A stretch of DNA of 64,000 nt. Source: Siderastrea radians (Eukaryota > Cnidaria > Anthozoa > Scleractinia > Rhizangiidae). The notes under the pieces were generated by a model. The model ran no database searches. It was not told the DNA's origin and saw nothing but the letters and a program-made list of their open reading frames with translations. The number at the start of each line of letters is the position of its first letter. The stretch's first letter is position 1. This document shows positions 1 through 12,362 of this stretch, one piece after another. Where the stretch lies: contig OZ024890.1 in assembly GCA_964017195.1 (NCBI GenBank), positions 48,877,093-48,941,092 of the forward strand, given 5' to 3'. Position numbers and translations under genes: made by a program.

Positions 1-647
1 TTCAAAATAAATGGATAGTATGGAGGCGAATCTGTATGCTGACATCGGGGTTTAAATGAGTTTAAATTCAACTTGGCAAATATAATCTGAGACAACTATT
101 AACTGAGAACTCATACAGTTCACACATCAACAGACATTTTATTTTTTACAAACATACATGTAGGCTGTGAAAATACACAGTCAATTGAATAAGTGTAACA
201 TGCCTTCTAGTCTGTAATGGATACAAATACATGTAAACTCTCCACTAGTACTTTCATAAGTTTAAAATTCTCTGCCATAACTAACATGGCCTTCATAAAT
301 AATTTGATTTTAAAGTTAATAACAGTAATAAAGCTGAAAGGGACAGACTTATCTAAGATTAAGTGAATTTAATGGTACCACGTAAGAGACCTGAGCACTA
401 CATACTTTTAAGTTTTTTTAATGAAAATAAATACAATTTTCACACCTATAAAGTTAACCCACTTTTGAAAACTTAAGATTTAATCCAGCATGAATACAAC
501 ACATGTAGATCAACTATATGTTCGCTATAACCAGCATCTGAATTAATACACTAAAATAAGAGTGGCTTGCAGAAAGTTTGTTAGTTAAAAGCAACTATCA
601 TTTAAGAAGGCCATGCCCATGCATGTTTGGTATTCTGATGACAAATT
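1..647. other. AT-rich flank, no gene seen
   Basis: I see no convincing open frame, RNA gene or repeat here. It lies 3' of the CACTA-type transposase remnant on the - strand and may be the element's 3' untranslated part, but I could not find a CACTA-type terminal repeat that would mark its end. Confidence 0.4.
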
Positions 648-2758
648 TTAGAACTCCAGAGATTGAAACCAAAAATAGCTTTCCTTGATTTCGCATACTG
701 GTGTTACTACAATACTGTTGGCTTCAACAACTTTCAGTATGTGTTGACCTGCTTGTGGAAAAATGAAGCATTCAGGGTCAAGAGAAAGGAGGTGTGCTAT
801 GGCAAAAACACCCTGAGACTTCTTACAGTAAATAAAATATTTCATAGCTATTATCTGACCCTTTTTGGTCAGTGCCACATAGCAAATTCGTTTTTTCATC
901 CGTTTATACTCCCTTGCATAAAGCTTTTCTGCCCCCAACTGGATTCTTAGTGCTTTACTAAGCTGAGTTACATCTTGCTCCCCAGTTACCTTTTTAATTA
1001 GTTCCAATTCTTCCCCTTGTAATTCAGGTACATCAACTATTGCTCCAGAGATGGTACAATCCTTGGCAGTTTTAATGACTTTCCACTGCCTTGATGGTTT
1101 TATCAATTTTGAGATATAACCCTTAGAAGGACCATCTGGCATTGTTAACAAAAGTCCTTTTAACTGGAGTTGTGCATTGACATGGCACAAAATTTGACGG
1201 GTGACATCCCCAGTACCGTGAACTACCTGCAATACAGCTGCATTCCAGTCTTCAAAACCAAAACAACTCCAAGCAAATAAAGGTCCCCACAGTCTGACAT
1301 AAAAAGCTAAGTGGACTCCAACATTATGGACATTGAGCCCACAGCTCCCTTCCCCATAGAGACTTGAAAAGTCTTTGTAAAAGATATTAAGTAATGTTTC
1401 TGCCCTTACTAAGTCACCCTCAGTTGTGTTGTCCCCAAGAAGAAGGTGGATCCCTTCTGACAAACATGCAAAACGTTTCAGATACTTTGCAGGCAGGTAC
1501 CCCAGCAAGCACGGAATTGCATAGTGCAATAACCATGCTTGCAATTCTGTCGCTTTTAAGTGTGCAAAATGCTTTTCTAGATTTCTAGGTAACCTTTCAA
1601 TGTAGTCAGGAGGCTTGATACCAGTCAAACGCTTTGAAATGCTGCGTAAGTGGTTCCCAATAAAAAATGGTTGTTTACTTTGGGAAGGAGAGAACCACTT
1701 ACTCAGAATTGTCTTGGTAACACCCATAAGTACCCCATGCATGTAATCTGGGACAATTCCAAGAACAATGTCAAACCATGGCATTGATGATAGACCACTT
1801 ATTCCAATGATACCTTTGTTTTTTTCTTTCTGTTGTTGCCTTTGGCCCAAGGTTATACTTAATGTCATCAGAGTCCCTAAGGGGAAACCTGTCCTTGGTT
1901 TCTCGGTAAGGATAGCACCTAGAATGACCTTTCCCTTGTTTCACTGTTCTTCCTGGTTCTTCACATGTAGAGCACCCACTTTCCCCATTATGCATGGTCA
2001 TATTTAAACTATAACCCTTAGCTTGGCGGTCAACTATCCCTGCAAATACACCCAGCTTAATTGTGATAATTCTACCTAGTATGTTTACATCTATTCCCTG
2101 TGGTACAAATGGCACATCTCTTCTCCAAAGGTATTCATATATTGCAAGAATGGTGGAGAACCCTTACCCTGCCAAATCCCAACCAATAACATGCTCTCCC
2201 TTGAAAAACGCTGTCTCAGTGGAATTTCATTGATTGCCAGAAAAATTGGCCACAGTTTAACATGGGTAGATTTGTACAGTGGATTACCATCTGTGTTAAA
2301 CAGTCCACTGATGCAATTTTCATTTGCAAGAAATTGCCCATCCTCTAACAACTGACGATAACATTTACCATCAGTAATATCTTGAAGAGTTGAACTGTCA
2401 GAAGTTTTGGCAGCCTTTGCTTTCTTTTTAGTAGACAAAATTTTCTCAAACAACCCATCCTGCTCCAATAGATATTTAACTGTAGTTTAATATCTGACAG
2501 TAAGAAAAACTGACGTGGTGATCGATTTGGCTTTGTCTGAGCTGTCAGACCTCCCCTGTACCTAAGACCTGAACAGTTAGGCATTTCACAAGAAAAAATG
2601 TCAGGATTCAAAAGGAAAACACTGTGGCAAATTGAACAGTAATGACACACCTTATACTTTATGCTATCTATTACTTGATATAATTCATCGCATTTCAAAT
2701 CCCCTAATTCTGTAGAAACTGGGCAAATCACTTTCACGAGTCCTAGTAAATCGTTCAC
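648..2758 (-). pseudogene. CACTA (En/Spm)-type transposase, frameshifted
   Basis: Four overlapping - strand frames read as one protein of roughly 700 residues: 2758-2345, 2468-2091, 2115-1771 and 1868-648. Recognisable TNP2-type transposase signatures are a cysteine-rich start (C-x2-C pairs near HYCSICHSVF), NTDGNPLYKS followed by LWPIFLAINEIP, a second cysteine cluster GCSTCEEPGR, and IVPDYMHGVLMGVTK in the last frame. The family moves CACTA DNA transposons by a DDE mechanism. The frame changes (near 2468, 2105 and 1860) fall in continuous homologous text with no splice sites between them, so this is a decayed copy and not a spliced gene. The last 406-residue frame is still intact. Terminal inverted repeats were not found. 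The assignment to CACTA is from family knowledge; I could not run a profile search. Confidence 0.75.
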
Positions 2759-2829
2759 AGCAACACCAGTTAAATTGTGCCTTAAAAGGAATGCTCACAC
2801 TTTTAGGAAAAATTCAAATAGTCAAATCG

Positions 2830-3010
2830 TCTGCCATTCCAAAATTTATGTCAAAAGCAGCTCTTATTTTATGTTTCCAAGGATCTTATTCAAGCTGTAA
2901 ACAAAGAATTGTACGGTTTCATCTGGAATGGCAAAGACAAAGTTAAGCGTTCTGCGCTAATTAATGATATTGAACATGGTGGTCTAAAGACTTTGGGAGG
3001 CTATTCAAAC
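2830..3010 (+). mobile_element. LINE reverse transcriptase fragment
   Basis: A short + strand stretch reads DLIQAVNKELYGFIWNG, then KDKVKRSALINDIEHGGLK. This is the post-catalytic segment of L1/Tx1-type LINE proteins; the large LINE near the right end of the window has the equivalent KFLWKGPDKVTRHSVINSV. Only about 60 codons remain and the frame is broken on both sides, so it is a dead scrap. Confidence 0.7.
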
Positions 3011-3257
3011 CGGCTTAAGTATCCCACGGGAGCTGATTAAGTGCTGGAATGTATTCAAACGTGGCCTCGTTAGCCAATTAATGATAGTCAGGCCTATAAA
3101 TGTGAGCAACCCTTTCTTGTATTGATCACCACTTGATCAAAGCGGGCGGACAAAGGAATTTTTGCAGTTTTCACAACGGCTTTTGAGTTGAAAATTGGGT
3201 TCTTGGGCGTCAACGAACATTCGCTGTTACCATGGCGACAATTTAGTTACGATCTCA

Positions 3258-3453
3258 ATAGGCCCTTTGCATGACTTGGTCACGTGGTACAAAATCTGCC
3301 GAGCTGGATTTCAACTGGCACAGTGGGACATAGATAAAGAGATTTCAGGCATTCAGATGTTAATTTTGTTGTTTTTCGATGTCCCACAGCGCCATTTGCC
3401 ATCCAGCTCAGCGGATTTTGTAAAAATGTGACCAAGTCATGCATAGGGTCTAT
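3258..3453. repeat. Foldback (MITE-like) element
   Basis: The left arm (from 3258, CAATAGGCCCTTTGCATGAC) is the imperfect reverse complement of the right arm (to 3453, GTCATGCATAGGGTCTATA). The match continues inwards for about 60 bases on each side, with the GAGCTGGAT / ATCCAGCTC core visible. No coding content; short open frames over it are shadows of the palindrome. Confidence 0.7.
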
Positions 3454-4382
3454 AATGGCCATTTTCGAACTCCCTTCTTGGATATCTACCTGCATGCAAA
3501 TTTGAGTTGGGGGATCAAAATTTTTCTTTTCCCACTTTGTTTGATTCTTACAGAGAATTGCTCTTACTGGGAAAACGGAAAAAGCGTACAAAGTTCCACA
3601 TCTTTTTTGAATTTCAAACTTCCGACATTTTTTTCACACAGGGAGACTGGCATTAGTCCAGTCCTGGGACTAAGTTCACGCAGTGTCATTTGCGTTTTTC
3701 CGCTCTGAACACGTTTCTTTCCTTACGCTGGACACCCTCGCCACGGTAAAAAAAATATTAGCGTCACCAAGATGAGAACCTATACTTAACCAAAATTTTA
3801 AAGTCTGACTCACCTCACAGAATATGTAAATAGGGGAGCGAAAATTGTCTTAAAATCTAGAAGAAAGCCAAATAGCTATCGGGCAGCGTCGATTGTAGTT
3901 CGATTTCGTGACTGGACTCGAGCGGTAAGGGACTTCCCTGCACCAGCTTCTACGTTTGAAAGACGCTGTGTATAAATACCGTGTATTTACACAAAACGAA
4001 GCTCAAAACGGTGACTTTCCAAGCTCGCTAGCTTCTTCATTCTTGCTGTCGTCGAAGCGATTTTTACGCTACTGGATTTCTAGTAATTTTCTTCATTGAT
4101 TTCACAAACATTTTAGCAAAGTGACGCAAAACGGCCGACAAAATGCTTACTGTTTATGTTTTGCGACAAGAATTTGTTCTGGCCGAGCGAAGACCGGAAG
4201 TCTGGGGAAAGTAACGTACTGACCGAAAAACAAGGGCATTACTAGATCCGGACGTTGCCATATTGGGGACGGCTGGCAAAAAAAACATTCGCAAATTTAT
4301 TAATCAGCTGTCACCACATTGGCGACGGCCGGCTAATAAGCTGACATTTTGTCTCAGTTCTCAATAATGGGATCGTTCCGTG

Positions 4383-4400
4383 CTTAAAATATAAGCTGGC
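4383..4400 (+). promoter_or_regulatory. Probable TATA box region of gene A
   Basis: CTTAAAATATAAGCTGGC lies about 140 bases before the ATG of gene A. The same block sits at the same distance before the ATG of paralogue B (16071-16088), although the sequence around both has diverged. Conservation at fixed spacing supports a core promoter; the transcription start itself is not visible. Confidence 0.5.
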
Positions 4401-4525
4401 ATCTGGTTGTTAAACTGAATAACAATTGTTTAGAGCACTTGGCTATCGGTGGATCCGAGATGCCTACTGCTAGTAGTGTGAATAATTTTAACAAGAAGAA
4501 AAACTAACCCTGACACGCTTGAGCA

Positions 4526-6433
4526 ATGTCTTTCAAGGGTATTCGTTTCCTTTTTGTCATTCTGAACGTGACGTTTCTCTGTCTTTCAGGAAAACAAATC
4601 GACCGTTCGTGTGTTAGGTTTCACTGGAATGATTTACACTTCAGTTTTTCGCCACGGAATACCACGTTTTGGAAGGAAGCCGTTTGGAACATCACAAATT
4701 ATTGTCTTCTACAAACTAATTCTTCGTTGCTTTATAACAAAGAGACTTGCAAGCGGCGTCCGATAAATGTAACTTTTCCGGTGATTTCATGGAGCCCTAA
4801 CATTACGCTTAAGATGCTGCCCCGACCTGTCATGGTTATGGAGGAGCTTTCCCCTAGTACCACAAGCCAGGTTGTACAAGCTCTTGGACAGATATGGAAA
4901 CTGTTTGCCTTTTGCCTTATGGCCTCTGCACTATCAGGAATTATGATCTGGTTTTTTGTAAGTTTTTTACCGTATCAATCAGTCATGCCATCGCCTGGCA
5001 ATTGAGGTATTATCCTGGCCTCAATTGTTCAAATAGTTGATAACTTTACCCAGTGGATAAGTTGCTATCTAACGGAACAATTTTCCTTCAACTTGCACAT
5101 TTGGCCAGTTTTTGCAAGACCACACAGTTCATTATAGATAAACTGTTGTTCTTTTCATAAGTCATAGGCCGGGGCTATGTAGAGATATGCTCACATGTTT
5201 TTGCTGTATAACGCCGTATCCAGTGGGTAACGTTATCCGCTCTCTGAACAACTGAGGCCTGGGAAATATAAAATAGTAAACTGTTGAGTTCTTTCATTAA
5301 TTCTACGTTTAATCTCTCTTCGTAGTAATTATTTACCAACCACTGCAAAGTCCTTCTAAAACGGTACACCTTTGTTGAAACTACGACGTGAATACGTTGG
5401 TTTTACAGATTCCGTGTATTTTTCACCCACTTTTTCGTGATGGTATCAAAACAAATAAAACACATACAGTGTACAATAAATGGATAAATATGAGTTCGTA
5501 ATACGCTGAATGTCCCATGTATATTGTGCTAGTCTATCCAAATCTCTCAGTTTGATCGAAGAGTAAATACTTAAATAATAAAAGCTCAAACAAAAGATAA
5601 GAAAATGACTCAATACTAAATACCAGAAATAAGTTGGAAAGAAGTTGGAGACAAACTGCTATTAAAATAAAAATGGCCCTATAACCAGGTGCATTTATGA
5701 TATAAAATAAAACGTTACTCTGGCTAAAAAATTGTGTTCGAATATATAAAATATAAATGTAAAAAATGTTGAAATGTTATAAATGTTAAAATGTTATAAA
5801 TGTTAAAAATTGGTAAGAATCCGCTTAATCGGGACGATGATATTCATTTCCCCATGAGTATTTGAATTTAGCTTCAATGGACAAGCCATCATTAGCTCAA
5901 AATTTGCATTTTTTTTAATATACAACGCGCTCATTGTAAAATTTCTTATCACTTCCCTCTGACGAAGGATGAAGTTTTAGCCGAAACGTCGGGATTTTTA
6001 ACATTTATATTTTATAAATTTGAACACAAATTTTTAACCAGAGTAACGTTTTATTTTGTGCTATAAACAAAGTGCACCATCTGCCGCTAATAATGCCTGT
6101 CAGGTTGAGAAAATTTTAAAATGAGAAATGTTGCGCGACGACAAAAGAAAGCTAAATTTCGTCACTTTTTCGTGCAGGATCATAAAGCAAACTCTGGGCA
6201 TTTTCCGAAGTCGTTTTGGAGAGGGATACGAGAAGGTTTATGGTGGGCCATCGTTACCATGACAACAACGGGGTAAGGATGTTAATATTATTGCATGTTA
6301 AGGCCACATCCACATGTTCAAATTATTCAGCGACAACCTTTGACTAAGGAGTACGTGCGCAGATGTCGAAAGATGACTTTTCTGGAGGGCTTTAATGGAG
6401 TTTTGACGGTTACCAGCACCAAAAAAAAAAAAA

Positions 6434-6464
<31 letters not shown>

Positions 6465-9400
6465 AATAAAAAATAACATTTTGCGGGCGGCGTCTAAATC
6501 GCCAAATTGGATATAGGCGAGAAAAGTCTACGGTAGGCCATATCTTCCTCAGTGTTTTGTCAGGTGACAGCAGAAAAATGATTGTTACGGTTGAGGGTAA
6601 TAAATCTTAGCTTTTATCGATTAACAGTGAAAATTAAAAGCAGTTGACGGTTAACGGAAAGCCCTATTCACGAGCCATTGAGAACCACTATTCCGAAAAC
6701 GTGTTTTTTATTTGCGGGCTAGTAAAACTTGTTCACTTTCGCACTTGCCGGATCATGGGAGACAACCCTTTCCCGATTATTCACTTTTTAATGGGAGTCG
6801 ACTGATGTATTTTGTAGCGTGATTTGACACCAACCGAGTTCATATAAGGCAATTTGTTCACTGCAAAGGCATTTGAAATTATCTAGCGGTGGCCAGTGTA
6901 GCTAGATTAACTCAGATGATACAGCCGAGTATTTTTAAAAGGGGCAATATATCTTGGATTTTGCTTGCTTTTCGATCAAAATATGTTAATCTTGCTCAAG
7001 CATCAACCGTTGTTTTTTCACCACCAAAGGGACAATATATATAATAGATTTTCAGAGAAAGAATACGCTACAACCAATTGTTACCGATTTTATAGAAAAC
7101 AGACGGGATTGAACATGAAAACGTCGGCCCAACTTTTTCAAGCTGGAGCCTGCGTGCCAAACGGGAGTCGAACCCACTACGTTCCGTACACTAGTCGGAC
7201 GCTCTAACCACTGAGCTACTGGGAAACTTGTGGTGAGCATAGGTCTATTTACTGAGTTCGTGACACGCGTCCTGCATATATACTGCTAGGATCATGCAGC
7301 AGTGTTGAAAGAACTTTACAATTAGTTTTGGACTTCCATTCATGCAACTTTTTTTTTATTTTTTCAATGTGGTACTAAATATAGATGCTAATGTCCCTTT
7401 AAGCTTGATGGATTTATGAAAGACACTGATACATGTGTTTTGTCATTTCTCTGGTAGCTATGGTGACAAGACTCCTAAAACGGCACTTGCGCGAGTCTAT
7501 GCGTCGGTATGGATGATCGTCGGGCTGATGTTGATGTCAGTCATTACTGCCCAGGTCTCCTCTTCCATCACTGCTGATGGCCTCCGACCTTTGGATGACC
7601 TATTAGGAGACAGGGTATGTGAAGACATTTTCGTTCTGTACTGAATCACTGTCAACGCGGAATAGTAATCAGGCGTGTGTTTCTCGAAAGCATCGAAACG
7701 TTTCGGGCCGATCAAGGGGACGATAATTCCGACACTTTACTACGCATCTAACATTTCTTAACTTAAAGACATGTTAAAATAACAGCTCTTTAGAATGAAT
7801 GGCTCATATCATAAGTCGGTAAAGTATGAACATCCGGGTGAGTGTAGTCTTTAGAAGGACTGTTTGTGATGACATTGACTGACGTTTAGACAACCTGAGC
7901 GGAAGTCATCATCAGAGTCCTGTGTATCGTGAATCGTCAGTACTGATTGGTCGACGAACTCGCGATGTTATCAGTTAAACCGTTACCTACAGTACGGACT
8001 CCTATCAACGAATCACTCTGAAAAGCTGCTTTACTAACTTAGAAAAAACACCACTGAACCGTTGCCAACAACCACCTGCAATTTACAAACGACTTATTGA
8101 CGACAACAACAACAAAAACAGACAAACAATAGACAAACCTGCTATTTTACTGACAATAGATCAACGGACACTTGACTGACAAAAGACGGATCGAAACGAA
8201 CAGATCACGTTTTACAATCTTTGCAGCCAATAACATCACGGCTTAACTGACAGACGGCTAAAAACATAGCGAGTTCGTCGTCCGATCAGGACAACTTACG
8301 ACCAGAGACTTACAACATCTACTGAAGATTCGCAGTTCCCTTGACTCCGATGATGACTTCCGCTCAGGTTGTCGAAACGTCAGTCAATGTCACCTCAAAC
8401 AGTGCTTCTCAGGACTACACTCACCCGGACGATCACACTTTACCAACTTAAAATATAACAATTAAAAATAAAGTAAGAGCAGGATACTGTTCATTTAATA
8501 AATTTCAAAGAAACGAAATTAGAGTGGCATTTCAATTAAATACCATTACGAAGTCAAAAGTTCGAAAGTCAGTGTTGACAAATCTGCACCTTCACGTTTT
8601 GACGTATCTGGTTAAAACCATATGTCCAAGTACAGTCCTGAATTCAAGTTCACCCTGTATTAACTCAAGAGAGGCTGAAGGTTGTTAGTACTAATTTAAC
8701 AATATTTGTAACGTAAACAACTATTGCTGAAACTGCGAAATTCTACGTTAATAAGGAGATTTCGTCATTGATGAGTTGCAAAGGGGTATGTCTGTGCTCT
8801 TTCTTCTCTGCTCGGTGCACTCAGACTCTAGGGAAGTATGGGGAGCATCGTACTTTTAGCAATGACTATGATTCTTACGACGATTCAAAGTAAAGTGACG
8901 TACTATTATTAAAAGAAAAAAAAAAGGAAAAGGCGGTGTGTACGTTCCTTCCGACCCGTTCCTGTTGACAAATTCTTCCACAGATTGGCGTTCCTTTGGG
9001 AAGCAAGAAATTTTTCCAGGAAGTTTCTTACGGAGCCCAATCAGTGACAGGTATGTATTTGTTATGTTTCGTTTGTGCCACATTAACCCTTTTCGGACTG
9101 AATTATTTGCGGGAAAAAAATATGCTTCAGACAGCTTTTGACATAAAACTTTTCCAAGTCATAGTTTCAACTTGGCTAAAAACGTTCAACAAACGATTCT
9201 CAAACTTTCTGTGAAAAAATGAAGGCTCAAATAAATACTAAAATCCTTACTTCCCAGCTGCGAAGGCATGTTAAACGGCAGTGAAGGTCGAACCGATCCT
9301 TCATAGAAACTCTCTTCGTCAGAAGGCAGAGCACTCCAACTTGCCAATTGCAAAACACTTTCATCGATCGTTGTCAGGCAGACTCGTACCGAGTCGCCTC

Positions 9401-12362
9401 TCTTGTCCGCGCTGTGGTTTATGGGTAGGATTTGATCAGTTTGCGGGGCATCAAAGGAAGGGAGGAGAAAATTGCGACCGTCTTCCCCAAAAAGTTGCGC
9501 GCATTGATCGCTTTGCTATATTCCAATGCGAAAAGGAATAAGTAAGTGACGACTGGGTACGAGTCTGAGACAACCGCTGAATAGAATTCTTGACAATGCA
9601 GCTTCACTAAAACAAAAGTTGCCTGTCAAGGGGAGGGGAAAGTTTTTGTCTCTGAAGAGGTCGAATTAATTAAAAACGTCGAGTTAATTAAAAACGTTGT
9701 TAGCTTTCTTAATCAAACTTATCAGCAAGTCATTCGTTATAAAATATGGCAAGGAAAAGCGACGCTCCTGTGATAACTCGGCAACAAAGGGCGGTCATGT
9801 AATCAGCCACTTGTAACAAAATATGGTCATATAATCAGTTAGGGAGTGGTATATATGAGAGCTGTATCAGTGGAGACAAAGGGAAAATAGCCTTTACTTT
9901 ATTTTTTCCTGTTTTAGTTACGCACAATTAAATTAACTTCCTTTTAGAGTATTCAACAGAAGAGGAACTCTTTGAAGGCCTTAAAAAAGGGACCGAGGAC
10001 AAAATATGGCTGTTTGAGTGCAAAGAAAGAGCAGACTTCAATTTCATGATCATAAAAGTTCTTCCTGAGCATGCACCTACCATTGGGGTAGAAATTGGGA
10101 TGCCGACAGTCAGAGATAGTAGAGAGATCTCTTCTTGTTTGATGAACTGGCGATGGATGGTGATGATGGATATTCCCATTATCATCGAAGATGATGGATG
10201 CTGCCATGAAAATTCAAGTCTGACTTCAACGACAAATAGTGAAAGAGAAAATATGACAGTGGAAGATCCAGGAGAGGAATTTTTGGATTCGTTGGCAGAG
10301 CTGAAAGAGAAGATTTATGGGAACGAAGATCAGGTAGTAAATAGACCTTAGGATGTAAATGTGGGAAGCTTTCTTATGCAAACTTTGATTTCTTAGGATG
10401 CCATTTTACTACAATTAATGTAACAAGTTTCAGTGCAAACGATTTTAGCGGATAAGTCTTCATTGACAAAAAGGCACTACAGACCTAAATGAAGTTACTT
10501 GCACGGCAAGAAAGTACTTCTATTTTCCCAAAACATTGAGTGATGTCTAGATTGCATAACAACACGAAAAAGACTGTTTTCGTCTGCGTTTCCCAATTAA
10601 TTCATTCATTTCTGAGCCAAAAAAATACAATTTAAATGAATTAATAAGTTTCGTCTTTCTTTTATCTGTAGCAGGAGCACTGCTTTGAATTCTACAGTCG
10701 TGGCAAGAATCGCCAGAGTATCAAGTGGGCTTCTAAAAAGAAAATGGATCTTGTTGATTATGTTCTGTGTGCTTCCGCTGGTATCCTCGTCAATCTGTTC
10801 ATTATTGGAACGCTGTGGGAAATGTACTTGAGAGCACGACAAGGAATAAAACCAAAAAGTATGTCGTTTTATTTCACTTTAATCTGCAACTGTCTTGGGA
10901 GGAATTCTCAAATGCTCGTTTTTTTATGAGTCTGACCAAACATAAAAAGGCACCTCTTTCAGCCGGAGCCTCCTTTTATAGCCCACTATAGGGGAGCCCT
11001 TCTCCCCCCTCCCCCCGCCCAGGAACGAAGGTTAAAATTCACACTCGTCTATCATGAACGACTATCAAGGTCGAATTGAAATTCCAAATGCTGGATTTTG
11101 TGGAGGCTAGAAAAACCGGAGAGCCCAGGTGATGAAAACCCTCGCAGTGATTCAGCTCGATGCACATTAAAACTGGACCTGCATTTGCTTACGAGAGAAA
11201 GACCCTTTAAGGTGTCTGAACACAGTTTGCGCGCGGTCTACGATTTGTACTGCTGACGTGAATAAGCGCGCGCGCACAAGGCTTTGAGAAAAACAAACAT
11301 GGCGCCTGTTGGCGCCTGTACAACGATCATTTCATTTTGTTCAGTGAAGATTGTGCAAGTGTTTTTTCCGTCTTAACAATCAAACAGTTTGTTATGTGTC
11401 AAAAACGCTTGTTTTTCCATGTATTAAAGGTAATACTCTTGGAAAATACTCTGCCTTTCTGGGATTGTTTGTATGGATCGAGAAAGATCGAGAATCCTGT
11501 CAAATGTATCGCATGTGCAGTTAACCAGAAAATTGTGACTGCACGATTTAGTGGAAATGCACTGATTTCTGCGGAACCGCTCGTTAGAATTTCATGAAAT
11601 TTGGTAGAATAATAGTTCGGAACACGCTTAGCTCGTCTGCAAACAAAAATTGAAATCTGACGGAGGACATGTTCAGAAAACGTTAAAATGCAAAACACAA
11701 AATAACAGAAGATCTCTCTGTCAAAATTTCACGAGACCAGTGTCAATAGGCCAGTATTTTTCTGAGTTTTCTAGAGTCAAATGATGGAAAAAATCTAACG
11801 ACTGGATTTTCTGATTTTAAATCAAACCCATTATCTAATGCTGGTTTACTACCAGCTGTGTTGCCAAGGTAACGGTACCTAGTCCAATAAAACATATCAA
11901 AATACAATCTTCTTTAGTTGAACTTGCACCTTGCCAATTTTGGCTGCCCGACTGCCAGTGGATTGAAAATAACGATAAATAACGCATAGGTACAAGAAAA
12001 CTGTGTTCGGCCACCTTAAATTATGTTAGGAGCTTGAGCACACTGGAGCCCAGTCTGTTTGACCACCGTCAAGCCAGAAAACCTTTGCGGTGTTGACGGG
12101 ATGGGAGCATTAACGAGGCAGGGTCAGGTGTCCGTTACCAGGACCTCGCCAAAGCCATATATTCGTGTCGCAGCGTTTTTACAGACAAATTTATTTTTAC
12201 ATTGAATTTTACGCGAATTCAGACTCCCAAAGTAGCTTCAGTAGCCAATCTCAAGCTTTGCGTTACGAATTTGGTATTTTGGAAGGAGAAAGAATGATCT
12301 TAGGGTCATTCTTGGAGGGATGGCGGACTTATGCGCACCAAAAGTTAAAACTTAAAACTTAG
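4526..12362 (+). CDS. Gene A: glutamate-receptor-like channel with K+ selectivity filter
   Basis: Exons: 4526-4957, 6178-6272, 7458-7614, 8984-9050, 9948-10333, 10675-10858, 12223-12362; all junctions are GT-AG and the joined frame (486 codons plus stop) is open. Residues 1-22 are a signal peptide; 23-120 a glycosylatable extracellular part; about 121-144 TM1; 157-182 a pore loop with FW, WWAIVTM and the filter TTTGYGD (173-179); 189-206 TM2; ITAQVSSSIT then IGVPLGSKKFF (from 229) like the start of glutamate receptor S2; about 409-429 TM3; then a 50-residue cytoplasmic tail. K+-selective gating by an unknown extracellular ligand is inferred. The glutamate-binding arginine of S1 is not obvious. 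The last exon is the least certain: another acceptor (exon from 12243) would give a shorter tail. Exon 6 has a NAGNAG acceptor; 10675 was chosen to match B. Confidence 0.8.
5705..6057. repeat. MITE-like element with about 55-base terminal inverted repeats
   Basis: It lies in intron 1 of gene A. The left end AAAATAAAACGTTACTCTGG (5705) recurs reversed at the right end (CCAGAGTAACGTTTTATTTT, ending 6057), and the arms stay complementary through an AT-rich run ending in ATATAAATGT. Near the right arm is CTGACGA...CCGAAACGTCGG (5959-5990), a motif discussed under findings. Absent from the matching intron of gene B. Confidence 0.75.
6421..6475. repeat. A-rich (AAAT)n microsatellite
   Basis: A run of A is followed by about eleven AAAT units in gene A intron 2. 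Simple repeat, probably a former retroelement tail. Confidence 0.85.
7018..7235 (-). mobile_element. tRNA-derived SINE
   Basis: On the - strand the sequence opens with a tRNA-like head. The A box TAGCTCAGTGG (7219-7209) and B box GGTTCGACTCC (7172-7162) are present and correctly spaced for RNA polymerase III. The two acceptor-stem strands do not pair, so it is not a working tRNA. The head runs into an unrelated body ending near 7018. A second copy of the body, without the head, is at 19143-19262. Located in gene A intron 2. Confidence 0.8.
7812..8450. repeat. Non-autonomous DNA element with about 105-base inverted ends
   Basis: The left arm (7812-7919) contains TCCGGGTGAGTGTAGTC and GACAACCTGAGCGGAAGTCA. 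The right arm (8343-8450) is its reverse complement with few changes. The interior of about 420 bases is non-coding. It lies in gene A intron 3 and is missing from intron 3 of gene B. A single diverged arm of the same family is at 59647-59750. Confidence 0.85.
9656..9700. repeat. Short direct repeat
   Basis: GTCGAATTAATTAAAAAC is followed at once by GTCGAGTTAATTAAAAAC in gene A intron 4. Two units only. Confidence 0.6.

Noticed and set aside
7140..7235. Possible functional tRNA gene on the - strand
   Set aside because: A and B boxes are good but the acceptor stem does not pair and the sequence continues into a SINE body that recurs elsewhere.
7052..7240. Open frame beginning MLTTSFPVAQWLERPTSV
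   Set aside because: It is the translation of the tRNA-like SINE head, a common false protein in cnidarian gene sets.
9281..9541. 86-codon frame with a CPRCG motif in gene A intron 4
   Set aside because: No splice signals or paralogous counterpart in B; likely chance or an unknown repeat.
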